Below, in pieces: positions 40,898 to 49,591 of a stretch of 64,000 bases of DNA. Within the stretch, counting starts at the first letter, position 1. Each line of letters begins with the position of its first letter. The position numbers and the translations under genes were made by a program. The DNA comes from a virus. The stretch covers positions 1-64,000 of the IMG/VR virus record IMGVR_UViG_3300042895_000198, one strand, 5' to 3'. The notes beneath the pieces were generated by a model. It saw only the letters and a list, made by a program, of their open reading frames with translations, was not told the origin of the DNA and searched no databases.

Positions 40898-42009
40898 CAT
40901 TAACTAAAGAACAAGCCGTACATTGTGCAAATGTATTCTCCAACTACTTTGATAAGTTTGGTCGTATTGATGAATACATGAGAGAACAGAAACTAAATTC
41001 AATGGCCGAAAGACCATTTACTTTGCCTGGCATGGGACCAGAAGAAGATTTGTTTTCTGATTTCACTATGTCACCTGCTGATATGGAATTTGAAATCATG
41101 GAGTTACCACAAGATAGGTGGGACATTTATCTCAATATGATTTCAAGTCACTCAAACATGACCAGTATTCCTGGTCGGTGTTTAAGATTGGCAATTTGGG
41201 AAAAGAAATCACAGAAGTGGGTTGGTTTTATTCGTCTTGGTTCTCCTGTTATCAATTGTAAACCACGCAACGAAATGCTTGGCCAAGTATTCACGCAACA
41301 TGAAGGTGGTGCTCAATTGTTCAATCAATGTGCCGCTATGGGTTTTGTGATTGTACCTGCACAACCATTTGGTTTCAATTATCTCGGTGGTAAATTACTT
41401 GCAGCCATTTGTACAACACATGAAGTACGTAGAATGTTGGATGAAAAGTATAAGATGACCACCTGCTTGTTTGAAACAACCAGTTTGTATGGTTCTTCAA
41501 AGGCAGTATCACAGTATGATGGTATGAAACCTCTGATTCGTTTCAAAGGTTTAACTGATAGTGATTTCTTGCCGATGTTACATGGTAAAACTTATAGTGA
41601 CCTCAAAGAATACATTGAGAATATCATTGGTGAACCACTTGCACCAGAAGGTGCTTCTTCACGCAAGTTGAAGATTTCTAATGCAATGGTGTCTATGATT
41701 AAGATTGGCCTCAAAGGCACACCAGAGGCTACTAAGTTTGCACAGACGATTGAGAATGCCAAGAATCTGAATGAACAGAAACGTTACTTCATTTCAGACT
41801 ATGGTTTTAAGAACATGGTTGATTTTGTAAATGGAAAGACTGACAAGTTAATTCCAGGTGAGAACTATGAGAAACATAATCTGGCCAATATTACAGAGTG
41901 GTGGCGTAAGAAGGCTATCAATCGATTTGAGACCTTGAAGACAGAAGGTCGTATTCGTACAGAACAAGAAGTCTGGACTGGTGATAAAGTGCTTGACATA
42001 ATTCGGTAA
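40894..42009 (+). CDS. DruA/DUF4338-like protein, paralogue 2
   Basis: This 371-residue protein shares the core of the 23113 product: WVGFIRLGSPV, then AQPFGFNYLGGKLLAAICTTHEV and ETTSLYGSSKAVSQYDGMK. Family membership (DUF4338, as in DruA) is my proposal from these blocks. The C-terminal third is basic and helical. It is translationally coupled to gp41. One copy per recombination/replication operon suggests a role near DNA, for example against host defence or in replication. This is inference. Confidence 0.55.
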   Translation: MTLTKEQAVHCANVFSNYFDKFGRIDEYMREQKLNSMAERPFTLPGMGPEEDLFSDFTMSPADMEFEIMELPQDRWDIYLNMISSHSNMTSIPGRCLRLAIWEKKSQKWVGFIRLGSPVINCKPRNEMLGQVFTQHEGGAQLFNQCAAMGFVIVPAQPFGFNYLGGKLLAAICTTHEVRRMLDEKYKMTTCLFETTSLYGSSKAVSQYDGMKPLIRFKGLTDSDFLPMLHGKTYSDLKEYIENIIGEPLAPEGASSRKLKISNAMVSMIKIGLKGTPEATKFAQTIENAKNLNEQKRYFISDYGFKNMVDFVNGKTDKLIPGENYEKHNLANITEWWRKKAINRFETLKTEGRIRTEQEVWTGDKVLDIIR

Positions 42010-42018
42010 TTCTGGTAG

Positions 42019-42043
42019 GATAAATACTCCAAAAAGGAGTATT
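42019..42043 (+). promoter_or_regulatory. Late-promoter-in-hairpin controlling the ribosome binding site
   Basis: GATAAATA (42019-42026), one mismatch from the late consensus, overlaps the left arm of a perfect 8-bp hairpin: AATACTCC (42023-42030), five A's, GGAGTATT (42036-42043). The right arm holds the Shine-Dalgarno GGAG of the ATG at 42045. Read-through transcripts would hide the site; late transcripts starting near 42033 would lack the left arm and expose it. T4 genes e, soc and 49 are known to use this device. Confidence 0.68.
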
Positions 42044-42044
42044 G

Positions 42045-43376
42045 ATGACACCAGCAGATTTAAAGAAAGAAGCCGGCAAAGGTCCATATAAAGGAATTGC
42101 ACGTAGTCAAATTATTAAATTGAAAATTGCTGACGGAAAAGAGTTTACTTTAAACAATGGAGCTAAAGTAAAAGGCACCAATTGGGATGAGAAAACCTAT
42201 ACTCTATTTGTCGGCACTCGTAAAATTTCTTTGAAAGAGGTTAAGAAAGACCCCGACTTTGGCGGTGGTGGTTCTGGTGCTGGTGCTGATGTTACTGCTA
42301 TCGTTGAATGTGGTCAAGCATTAGTTTGTTCCTTGATTTATAATGTGATAAAAAAAGAAATTAAATGGGAAGATTTGACGTATGATGGCCTACAAAAGGC
42401 AATGCAATATTGCGATTTGTCTGAAACCTTTGATACAATCATAGACCGTTCACCTCCAGAGTGGGTACAATCATATGTAAAATCAGCAAACATATTGTAT
42501 AGAAATTATAAAATGTCTGGAACACCTGTGTATTTTCATAGAGGTTCTAAATTTATGAACGAAGTATATTCTGGAAAAAAGATTGTATTTGATGCTGATA
42601 AAAAATCAGATAACCCACAAGCACCAGGTTCTTTTTCTGATGACAAATGGAATCCAGGAGATATTTGGATGACCACTTTAAAAACTGTGCCAAAAATTAG
42701 TACCGATTCTTGGGCTTCATTGAACAAAGACATTTATGACTTAGCTAGAGCCAAAAAATTAGTTGGTGTGTCTTTAAAAAAGGTTGGCGCTTCAGCACAC
42801 ATTGAAGAATATAACGCATTATCGGCTAAACAAACAAAAGAATATCGATATGCCAGTTTCAGAGTAACATCTGCTTCAGAACGTGGCCCATTACCTCCAT
42901 TCTTCAATTCTATTGACTTGTACATGTCCATTGGCGATAGAGAAGTACAGTTTCGAGCTACATCTGGTGAAGCCAGCTGGCAAGGAGAAATTAAAGGAGC
43001 AACAGCTGCCGGTGGTAAAATTGGTGGTGGTAATGTCAACTTCTATTTGAAAAAATATGTTGGTAAAGGTTTATTTGATAAGAGTGAAGATGAAGTTTTA
43101 AAATTCGTTAAGACAAAAGACTTTTTTCCAGAATTTTATGCACTATATAAAAAACACTTTGATGGCAAAATATTACCATATGAAGAATTTGTTATGAATG
43201 CTAATAATAAACAAAAAGATTCAAAAGGATATCTGTTCTCTAAATATATGAACATGAAATTTATTGATATATTCCTAAGTGCAAACACGGCTACTCGTAA
43301 TAAAATTGCTACCGACTTTGTGAGATATGCTGCTTCGAATACAGACCAAAGTTCCTTTTTCGTAAAAATATCCTAA
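42045..43376 (+). CDS. Large late protein of unknown function
   Basis: I do not recognise this 443-residue protein. Residues 70-95 include a glycine-rich turn (DFGGGGSGAGAD). The middle contains TPVYFHRGSKFMNEVY and DKWNPGDIWMTTLKTVPK; the second half has RYASFRVTSASERGPLPPFF and a GGGNVNFYLKKYVGKGLF block, all suggestive of a beta-rich domain. Similar genes accompany replication genes in aquatic T4-like phages. The start is ATG 42045 with AAGGAG at 42034-42039, under hairpin and late-promoter control, so it is expected late and may be a virion protein. Confidence 0.6.
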   Translation: MTPADLKKEAGKGPYKGIARSQIIKLKIADGKEFTLNNGAKVKGTNWDEKTYTLFVGTRKISLKEVKKDPDFGGGGSGAGADVTAIVECGQALVCSLIYNVIKKEIKWEDLTYDGLQKAMQYCDLSETFDTIIDRSPPEWVQSYVKSANILYRNYKMSGTPVYFHRGSKFMNEVYSGKKIVFDADKKSDNPQAPGSFSDDKWNPGDIWMTTLKTVPKISTDSWASLNKDIYDLARAKKLVGVSLKKVGASAHIEEYNALSAKQTKEYRYASFRVTSASERGPLPPFFNSIDLYMSIGDREVQFRATSGEASWQGEIKGATAAGGKIGGGNVNFYLKKYVGKGLFDKSEDEVLKFVKTKDFFPEFYALYKKHFDGKILPYEEFVMNANNKQKDSKGYLFSKYMNMKFIDIFLSANTATRNKIATDFVRYAASNTDQSSFFVKIS

Positions 43377-43377
43377 A

Positions 43378-44610
43378 ATGAAATTCACACAATTTTTAAC
43401 CGAATCAAAAAAAGAAGGTGCTAACCTTCACCTAGAACACATTGAAGATGAAGTTCTGAATCGTGGTGTATCTGGTGTTAGAGATGCAATCAACTTCTTG
43501 CAATCTCTCCGTGACATGCTCGCAGGCCATTCTAATTCTAAAGTGAACCTAACTACAAAATGGGATGGTGCACCTGCTATTTTCTGTGGTATTAATCCAG
43601 ACAATGGCAAATTCTTTGTTGGTACTAAAGGTGTATTCAATGCCAATCCTAAGTTAAACTACACCGATGCAGACATTGATGCAAACCATGCTTCAGAAGG
43701 ATTAAACTCCAAACTTAAAGTTGCATTACGTTATTTGCCAAAATTAGGCATTAAGGGTGTATTACAAGGCGACATGATGTTTGCTAAAGGTGATATACAG
43801 AACAAAACAATTGATGGTGAAGACTACATCACATTTCAACCAAATACAATTGTCTATGCTGTGCCTGCTGATTCTAAGTTAGCACAAATGATGTTGGCTG
43901 CTCAGATGGGTGTGGTGTTTCATACTTCATATACAGGTAAAACATTCTCTGATATGAAAGCCTCATTCAACATTGATATTAAGAATCTTACAACAACCAA
44001 AGATGTTTGGTTCCGTGATGCTTACTTTGTTGATGCTTCAGGCACTGCCTCATTTACCGAAGAAGAAACAAGAACTGTCACATCTATTCTGTCTCAAGCA
44101 GGCAGAACTTTTCAAACAATCAATTCATTAAACTTGAATCGTATTTCAACAAGTGATGTTATTCTTACATACATTAAAACATTCAATAACACCAAAGTGC
44201 GTGAAGGTCTGAAGATTAAAGACACAAGAGCTCACACACTAGAGTTGATTCGTTGGGTTGAGGCTAAATTGAACAAAGACATTATTGATGCCAAGAAGGA
44301 AGAAACCAGACAGAAACGTATCAAAGAGAAAACAGAGATTATGCGTTTCTTCCGTAATGCGTCAACAGACTTGAAAAACATTTTTGATTTGATGAATCAG
44401 TTGGTTGATGTTAAGAATATGATTGTTAAGAAGTTGCAACAAATGAAACAAGTAACCAATACATTCTTACGTACTGATGATGGTTTCAAAGTTACCAATC
44501 CAGAAGGTTTTGTGGCAGTTGATAGGTTAAAAGGTAATGCTGTTAAGTTGATTGATAGACTGGAATTTGCTCATGCTAACTTTAATGCCGCTAAGAATTG
44601 GAGCAAGTAA
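43378..44610 (+). CDS. DUF6267-like protein with a ligase-type KxDG motif and capsid-targeting-like N-terminus
   Basis: The 410-residue protein begins MKFTQFLTESKKE, with LTE matching the gp21 cleavage rule. Residues 58-66 are LTTKWDGAPA: K61-x-D-G is the signature of the nucleotidyl-lysine in polynucleotide ligases and capping enzymes. FFVGTKGVFN follows where motif Ia/III strands are expected, and EGFVAVDRLKGNAVKL near residues 382-397 resembles motifs IV-V. The C-terminal third is helical and basic. The domain number DUF6267 is from memory. A ligase-fold enzyme is my inference; catalytic activity is not shown. Confidence 0.6.
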   Translation: MKFTQFLTESKKEGANLHLEHIEDEVLNRGVSGVRDAINFLQSLRDMLAGHSNSKVNLTTKWDGAPAIFCGINPDNGKFFVGTKGVFNANPKLNYTDADIDANHASEGLNSKLKVALRYLPKLGIKGVLQGDMMFAKGDIQNKTIDGEDYITFQPNTIVYAVPADSKLAQMMLAAQMGVVFHTSYTGKTFSDMKASFNIDIKNLTTTKDVWFRDAYFVDASGTASFTEEETRTVTSILSQAGRTFQTINSLNLNRISTSDVILTYIKTFNNTKVREGLKIKDTRAHTLELIRWVEAKLNKDIIDAKKEETRQKRIKEKTEIMRFFRNASTDLKNIFDLMNQLVDVKNMIVKKLQQMKQVTNTFLRTDDGFKVTNPEGFVAVDRLKGNAVKLIDRLEFAHANFNAAKNWSK

Positions 44611-44888
44611 TGGATAAGAAATTTGATTTAACCGAAATCTTAGCCGAGTATGGTGAAGACGACTTTGGATTTACGGCAACTGACGAAGAAGAATACAATG
44701 CGGTTATTGCGGAAAAAGATGAAACAGTTGAAGAATACAAAGCAAGATTAGAAGCAGTTGAAAAGTTGATTCTGCCTTTCTTAACTAGGTTGTTAAAGAC
44801 TGCTGACCAACCGATTATTAAGTGGCCTAACCGCAAGCCGGCATTAGAGGCACAAATTCAAAAGATATTAAACCTAACACGAGGTTGA
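44610..44888 (+). CDS. Small protein of unknown function
   Basis: This 92-residue protein begins MDKKFDLTEILAEYGEDDFGF, is acidic in its first half and helical in the second (VEKLILPFLTRLLKTADQPIIKWPNRKPALE). The start codon overlaps the stop of the previous gene and GGAG at 44600-44603 serves as ribosome binding site. The WPNRKPALEAQIQKIL end is common in small phage proteins of unknown role. Confidence 0.6.
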   Translation: MDKKFDLTEILAEYGEDDFGFTATDEEEYNAVIAEKDETVEEYKARLEAVEKLILPFLTRLLKTADQPIIKWPNRKPALEAQIQKILNLTRG

Positions 44889-44889
44889 A

Positions 44890-45225
44890 ATGAAATTTAC
44901 CGAATTCGATGAACTAATGGAAGCAGCCTATGCAGGCAATATCGGTATCATGGAACTGATTAAGTTTAAAAGTAATGCTAGTCCAGAACAGAAAAAACAG
45001 TTTGATGACCATGTGAAGAACAAGCGCCACAAAGACGCATGGAAGATGGTCCAAGACGTTACAGGAGTCAAACTACATAAGAGTGTGCATGAAGAAATTA
45101 AACCTGATATCCTGCCTAAATCTGGCGCAGGTGCATGGGGAACAGATACTCTGGCAAACAACTATAAAAAAGGCACGCCAGGCCAAAACATTACCTCATT
45201 TAAAGACTACAAGACAACTAAGTAA
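44890..45225 (+). CDS. Small protein with capsid-targeting-like N-terminus
   Basis: This 111-residue protein starts MKFTEFDELMEAAYAG, with LME followed by Ala as a possible gp21 cleavage site. The middle is helical and charged (ASPEQKKQFDDHVKNKRHKDAWKM) and the end is Lys/Gly-rich. I recognise no family. It starts one base after the previous stop. It closes the group that begins at 42045 and is followed by the second glycan island. Confidence 0.6.
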   Translation: MKFTEFDELMEAAYAGNIGIMELIKFKSNASPEQKKQFDDHVKNKRHKDAWKMVQDVTGVKLHKSVHEEIKPDILPKSGAGAWGTDTLANNYKKGTPGQNITSFKDYKTTK

Positions 45226-45242
45226 ACCAACTGGAGTATATT

Positions 45243-46079
45243 ATGAAAGATTTGATAATCGGTGCAAGTACCAACTATGATTGGGACAAATTAAAATATT
45301 GGATTAATTCCATTAATAAATCGGGATTTGAAGGTGATAAAGTCCTGATTCTAATGAACTGTGATGCCGCCACAGTTAAAAAAGTTAACGCAGCAGGTTT
45401 TAAAGTTATTGGATTCAATCAAGATTCCGATGGTAACTTGACCTACAAATCAGAAATGCCAATCCACGTTGAGCGATTTGGCCATATCTACGAATATCTC
45501 CGCAAAAATGAATATCGTTACGTCATTACGACAGACGTAAAGGATGTTATTTTCCAATCCAACCCTATTGACTTCTTAGAAGCAAATTGCCTTAGACATA
45601 ATCTGGTGTTTTCTTCTGAGAGCATGTTATACAAAGACGAACCTTGGGGCAACCAAAACCTGTTGGAGACTTTTGGCCCTTATGTACACGGAATTTACAA
45701 AGAAAATGAAATCTATAATGTTGGTGTTCTTGCTGGTACTGGCTCTGCGGTGCGTGATTTGGCAATTAACATCTTCACCATGGCAGCAAACTGTCCGATA
45801 CCAATTTGCGACCAATCAACATTTAACTTCATGGTCTCTATGAGTCCTTATAAAGAAACTTCTCTTTATACTCAATCAGAAACAGGTTGGGCTTGCCAGT
45901 TGGGCACAACAGCAGACCCTAGTAAGATTAATCAATTTAAACCACATCTGTTAGAACCATCTCCTTCTATGTACCGAGGTATTGTGACCACATCAAAAGG
46001 AATTCCATACCATATTGTTCATCAATATGATAGAGTGCCTGAAATGCGCCGGATGATTGAGGAGAAATACGGTGAGTAA
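45243..46079 (+). CDS. Putative glycosyltransferase
   Basis: This 278-residue protein looks like a GT-A-like transferase. It begins KDLIIGASTNYDWDKLKYW, has a VLILMNCDAATVKKV strand-turn and an acidic metal-site candidate YVITTDVKDVIFQSNP. CDQSTFNFMVSM resembles the conserved Asp-Gln block of nucleotide-diphospho-sugar transferases. It opens the second glycan island. GGAG lies seven bases before the ATG. The acceptor and donor are unknown. Confidence 0.68.
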   Translation: MKDLIIGASTNYDWDKLKYWINSINKSGFEGDKVLILMNCDAATVKKVNAAGFKVIGFNQDSDGNLTYKSEMPIHVERFGHIYEYLRKNEYRYVITTDVKDVIFQSNPIDFLEANCLRHNLVFSSESMLYKDEPWGNQNLLETFGPYVHGIYKENEIYNVGVLAGTGSAVRDLAINIFTMAANCPIPICDQSTFNFMVSMSPYKETSLYTQSETGWACQLGTTADPSKINQFKPHLLEPSPSMYRGIVTTSKGIPYHIVHQYDRVPEMRRMIEEKYGE

Positions 46080-46782
46080 CGCATTAGTAATGGCAGGTCA
46101 TGTAAGAACCTTTAAAAGTATCGCAGAAGAACTAACACATTTTATTCGCTTCAATGAATTGGATGTGTATCTGTATATTTGGGATGAAGGCAACCAAGAT
46201 GAAATTGATTTTGTTGTTAAGACTTTGAAGCCAATTAAATGGAAGGCAGAGAAGAATGAAATTTATCTGCCAGAATTCCTTGAGGCTGAACAAAGAATCG
46301 TAACAAAAAATCCAAAAGAACTTATTACACCAGATAAAAACTTTGCAACACTATCGATGCACTTTGCACGTAGAAAAGCATTTGAGTTGATTGAAAAAGA
46401 ATATGATAATGTTGTATTCTCCAGATTTGATACACATATGAATGCCTTCAGAATCAAAGCAATTGTTTCTGAATTTCCTGATGCAGTTGTTACACCAACC
46501 AATGAGCAGTATGGTATGGTGTCTGATATCTTTGCTATTGTTCCATGGAAATATGCAGACAACTACTTCTTCTACCCACGAGCAGAAGATATCTTGTCAC
46601 GTAGATTCAATAAGAAAATGAAAGAATGGTTATCAGTTAAATTCTATTGGGAAAATGCTCAAAGAGATATCCGTTTACATGATGAGAATAGATATTGCCC
46701 ACACATGTTGTGTATGAGAAACTTTTTTGAAACAAACACACCATATACTGTTGTTGATTTGCCTGTATTTTTAAGAAGATGA
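46072..46782 (+). CDS. Putative glycan-synthesis protein, SGxxR(S/T)F family, copy 1
   Basis: This 236-residue protein starts with GTG at 46072, chosen because GAGGAG-type sequence lies at 46059-46064 and the N-terminus SNALVMAGHVRTFKSIAEEL then aligns with the next gene's product. Other blocks are VYLYIWDEGNQ and VVFSRFDTHMNAF, resembling the metal-binding acidic motif of sugar transferases. The neighbour is probably a tandem paralogue. Similar pairs occur in phage and bacterial polysaccharide loci. Confidence 0.62.
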   Translation: MSNALVMAGHVRTFKSIAEELTHFIRFNELDVYLYIWDEGNQDEIDFVVKTLKPIKWKAEKNEIYLPEFLEAEQRIVTKNPKELITPDKNFATLSMHFARRKAFELIEKEYDNVVFSRFDTHMNAFRIKAIVSEFPDAVVTPTNEQYGMVSDIFAIVPWKYADNYFFYPRAEDILSRRFNKKMKEWLSVKFYWENAQRDIRLHDENRYCPHMLCMRNFFETNTPYTVVDLPVFLRR

Positions 46783-46783
46783 T

Positions 46784-47482
46784 ATGAAAATTGCTTTATG
46801 TTTATCTGGCCAAGCCAGAAGTTTCAAACAAGGTTATGAATACTATAAAAGAAACCTATTAGACAAACACGATGTGGATATATTCATTCACACATGGGAA
46901 GCTGAAGGCCTTGAAGAACTCCGTCAGTTGTATAAACCTGTAAAGATGGTGGTTGAGAAACCATTGGTTGGTGATTTTGATAAGAAGTACACAAACACAC
47001 CAAATGCACAGGCACACCCATCACGCTTCACGGTGGCTATGTTGTATTCTATTTTCCAAACTATGTTGTATAAGACAGAACAGGAAATGGATAAAAAGTT
47101 TCTGTATGATTGGGTTATCAAGTCACGTACAGATTATGCCTTGAATGTGGAGATTCCATTTGCAGATTTGGATCCAACTAAGTTGTATATTCCAAATTGC
47201 AGAATGGTGCCTGAACGTGATTTTGGTAATGACCAATTTGCATTTGGTAATTCAAATGTGATGAATCGTAGAATGTCAATTTACTTGAATATGGAACACT
47301 ACTATGACCAAGGTGTTCAGATGATTGGTGAAGATATGATGAGAGCTCATCTACACCACCACAGTCTTATTGGTGAGAATCTAGTTTATGTGAACATGAA
47401 CAACCCATTTCCACCTGGCCAATTTAACGGCACTTGGCATAGTTTAATTAGGGATGATGCTGCCGAATGGAAGAAAAAGTAA
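46784..47482 (+). CDS. Putative glycan-synthesis protein, SGxxR(S/T)F family, copy 2
   Basis: This 232-residue protein begins MKIALCLSGQARSFKQGYEYY and has VDIFIHTWEAEG, the classic SGxxRSF...D-IHTW pattern of phage and capsule-locus transferase-like proteins. WVIKSRTDYALN probably holds the acidic metal site. NDQFAFGNSNVMNRRM matches the family's donor-binding block. It follows copy 1 after one base, and its 3' end overlaps the kinase gene by 16 bases. Confidence 0.7.
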   Translation: MKIALCLSGQARSFKQGYEYYKRNLLDKHDVDIFIHTWEAEGLEELRQLYKPVKMVVEKPLVGDFDKKYTNTPNAQAHPSRFTVAMLYSIFQTMLYKTEQEMDKKFLYDWVIKSRTDYALNVEIPFADLDPTKLYIPNCRMVPERDFGNDQFAFGNSNVMNRRMSIYLNMEHYYDQGVQMIGEDMMRAHLHHHSLIGENLVYVNMNNPFPPGQFNGTWHSLIRDDAAEWKKK

Positions 47483-48207
47483 TTAAAGAACTTAAAGGAC
47501 ATTCTGGTAGTAAAATCTATCTAATGTCTGATAAGTATAAAAAATTCATTAGAAAAGTTGGTAACACAGAAAGAAACTACGAGAGGTTAATTTCTCTCGC
47601 TGGTTATTATCCTGTACCTAACATCTTTGAATACAAAGACCCCGTGTTGGATATGGAATATATTCATGGCCTAGACATGAAGAACTATTTGTTATCTGGT
47701 TCAACACAGAATTTAACCAATTTTCTATTAGATATATTAAGTAGTTTTGCGGATAGTGTGGTTGACAAAGACTACACAGAAGTGTATAATAAGAAGTTGG
47801 AATGGGTTGATAAAGAAGATTTGCCTTTTACCAAAGATGAATTGATTGCTAAGTTGCCTAAAATTCTACCACAGTCACAGTATCATGGTGATTTGACTTT
47901 GGAGAATATACTGCATACAAGCAACGAATTCTATATGATTGACGCAGTTACTATTGAATATGATTCATACATATTTGATATTGCTAAACTCAGACAGGAT
48001 TTAGAATGCAAATGGTTTCTACGTGATACAAACCTGATGTTAGATGTTAAGTTGTCAAGCATTCAGAAAAGAATTCTAAAAGAGTTTCCATTAGCCAACA
48101 ATGATTATATTCTAATATTGATGTTGTTGCGAGTATACCTACACACAAAACCAGGCGACATGGAAAGACAATTTATAGTGAAAGAGATTAATAGATTATG
48201 GAAGTAA
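47467..48207 (+). CDS. APH-type sugar/choline kinase-like protein
   Basis: This 246-residue protein has the eukaryotic-kinase-like fold of aminoglycoside/choline kinases. The catalytic loop is YHGDLTLENIL (HxDxxxxN) and the metal Asp follows in MIDAVTIEYDSYIFDIAKL. The N-terminal ATP Lys is probably in KFIRKVGNTERNYERL, and DMEYIHGLDM forms the hinge. In glycan clusters such kinases phosphorylate sugars or alcohols such as choline. With the nucleotidyltransferase next door it may form an activated building block. Confidence 0.75.
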   Translation: MEEKVIKELKGHSGSKIYLMSDKYKKFIRKVGNTERNYERLISLAGYYPVPNIFEYKDPVLDMEYIHGLDMKNYLLSGSTQNLTNFLLDILSSFADSVVDKDYTEVYNKKLEWVDKEDLPFTKDELIAKLPKILPQSQYHGDLTLENILHTSNEFYMIDAVTIEYDSYIFDIAKLRQDLECKWFLRDTNLMLDVKLSSIQKRILKEFPLANNDYILILMLLRVYLHTKPGDMERQFIVKEINRLWK

Positions 48208-48896
48208 TTGTACCGGCCGCAGGCCTATCAACTAGGTTTCCAAATATGAAACCAAAATATCTTCTGTTAGATAAAAATGACAGAATGATGTTAGCTAAAT
48301 CCATCAACCCATATTTGTCTGAGGGTCACAATGTTACTGTTGGTATTCTTCAGGCACACATTGACAAATACGATTCTTACAACCTTTTAAAGGCTCAGTT
48401 TGGTGATAAGATTAACATTATTGTTATTCCAAAAGTAACAAGTGGTCCTGCTGATACTGTTTATCAGATTATTAAGGCTGCAAATATACCTGAAGACTCT
48501 GAGTTTTTGATTAAAGACTGTGATAGTTACTTCACACATACCAATACACCTGGCAACTATGTCTGTATTAGTAGAATTGCAAACCATTTCATGTTAAGTA
48601 ATTTGGCTGCCAAGAGTTTCGTGGTTTCAAATGAACAAGGCATTATTACTGATATCATTGAGAAGAAAGTGGTATCTGATAAGTTTTGTGTTGGTGGTTA
48701 TAAGTTTGAATCCATCAAACTCTATGTTGATACATATGAGAAATTAAATAGTAATGTACATAATGAAATTTTTGTTTCACACATCATACAAGAATGCCTA
48801 ATGAACGATTGTATCTTCTTTGAGAAGGATGTACAAGGTTATAATGATGTTGGAACAATAGAAGATTGGCGAAAATATAATGAGTCTCTTACCTGA
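48198..48896 (+). CDS. Sugar-phosphate nucleotidyltransferase
   Basis: This 232-residue protein is a nucleotidyltransferase of the RmlA/GalU type. The signature is IVPAAGLSTRFPNMKPKYLL (GxGxRxxxxxxxxPK). The metal Asp lies in FLIKDCDSYF, followed by GVISKI-like NYVCISRI and a C-terminal DVGTIEDW typical of the group. It makes NDP-sugar or CDP-alcohol from the product of a kinase such as 47467 or the GHMP kinase at 15679. It overlaps both neighbours. Confidence 0.85.
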   Translation: MEVIVPAAGLSTRFPNMKPKYLLLDKNDRMMLAKSINPYLSEGHNVTVGILQAHIDKYDSYNLLKAQFGDKINIIVIPKVTSGPADTVYQIIKAANIPEDSEFLIKDCDSYFTHTNTPGNYVCISRIANHFMLSNLAAKSFVVSNEQGIITDIIEKKVVSDKFCVGGYKFESIKLYVDTYEKLNSNVHNEIFVSHIIQECLMNDCIFFEKDVQGYNDVGTIEDWRKYNESLT

Positions 48897-49590
48897 TAAA
48901 AACCTAATCATTGTCACATCGGCATTGGCACCAAACATAGGTGTTATTCCAAATGAAGACAGATATAAACAAACGATTGATTCGTTGGTGTCTCTACGTA
49001 AACACTTTCCAAATGATATCATTTTATTTACTGATGGTTCACCAAATGAAGTTGACCAAAAATGGTTAGAAAACATTTCAAACCATGCCGACATTATGGC
49101 AGTGTGGCACCAAGACAAAGATGTGAACCACTATGCAAGCGGTGGTATGAAAAGTCAGGCTGAACTTGTGTTGTTAATGAAAACAATTAATGTGTTGTAC
49201 AACAATCCAGACTTGATGAGTATGATGCATAGTGTTAAACGTATCTTTAAATACTCGGCACGTACAGTATTGCTTGATGAGTTTGATTTAAAAGAGTATG
49301 ATGGTCTATTTGGAAAGTATGTGTTTAAGAAGGCCATTCCATCTTGGATGCCTGATGAAGCTAAGTTGATGTTAACAGACCACTTGTACATCACTAGGAT
49401 GTATTCATTGTGCCCATCATTGGTGAAGGATTACATGGCAACTTTGATGGCTTGTTTAGAAAATACTAATCAAGGAATGGATACAGAACACGCACACCAC
49501 ATGAACATAGATAAACGATACGTGATTGAATTTGATAAACTGCATTGTTCTGGCATAATGGCCAGTACAGGCGCAACTGAGGTATATTAA
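48880..49590 (+). CDS. Putative glycan-synthesis protein, unknown
   Basis: This 236-residue protein begins with a strand NLIIVTSALAPNIGV and has DIILFTDGSPNEVD and YDGLFGKYVFKKAIPSWM blocks. The layout is like a sugar-transferase Rossmann domain, but I see no certain DxD motif. WLENISNHADIMAVWHQDKD and the TTEHAHHMN-like DTEHAHHMNIDKRY block are family-specific. It lies in the glycan island between nucleotidyltransferase and methyltransferase genes and overlaps the former by 17 bases. Confidence 0.55.
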   Translation: MSLLPDKNLIIVTSALAPNIGVIPNEDRYKQTIDSLVSLRKHFPNDIILFTDGSPNEVDQKWLENISNHADIMAVWHQDKDVNHYASGGMKSQAELVLLMKTINVLYNNPDLMSMMHSVKRIFKYSARTVLLDEFDLKEYDGLFGKYVFKKAIPSWMPDEAKLMLTDHLYITRMYSLCPSLVKDYMATLMACLENTNQGMDTEHAHHMNIDKRYVIEFDKLHCSGIMASTGATEVY

Positions 49591-49591
49591 T

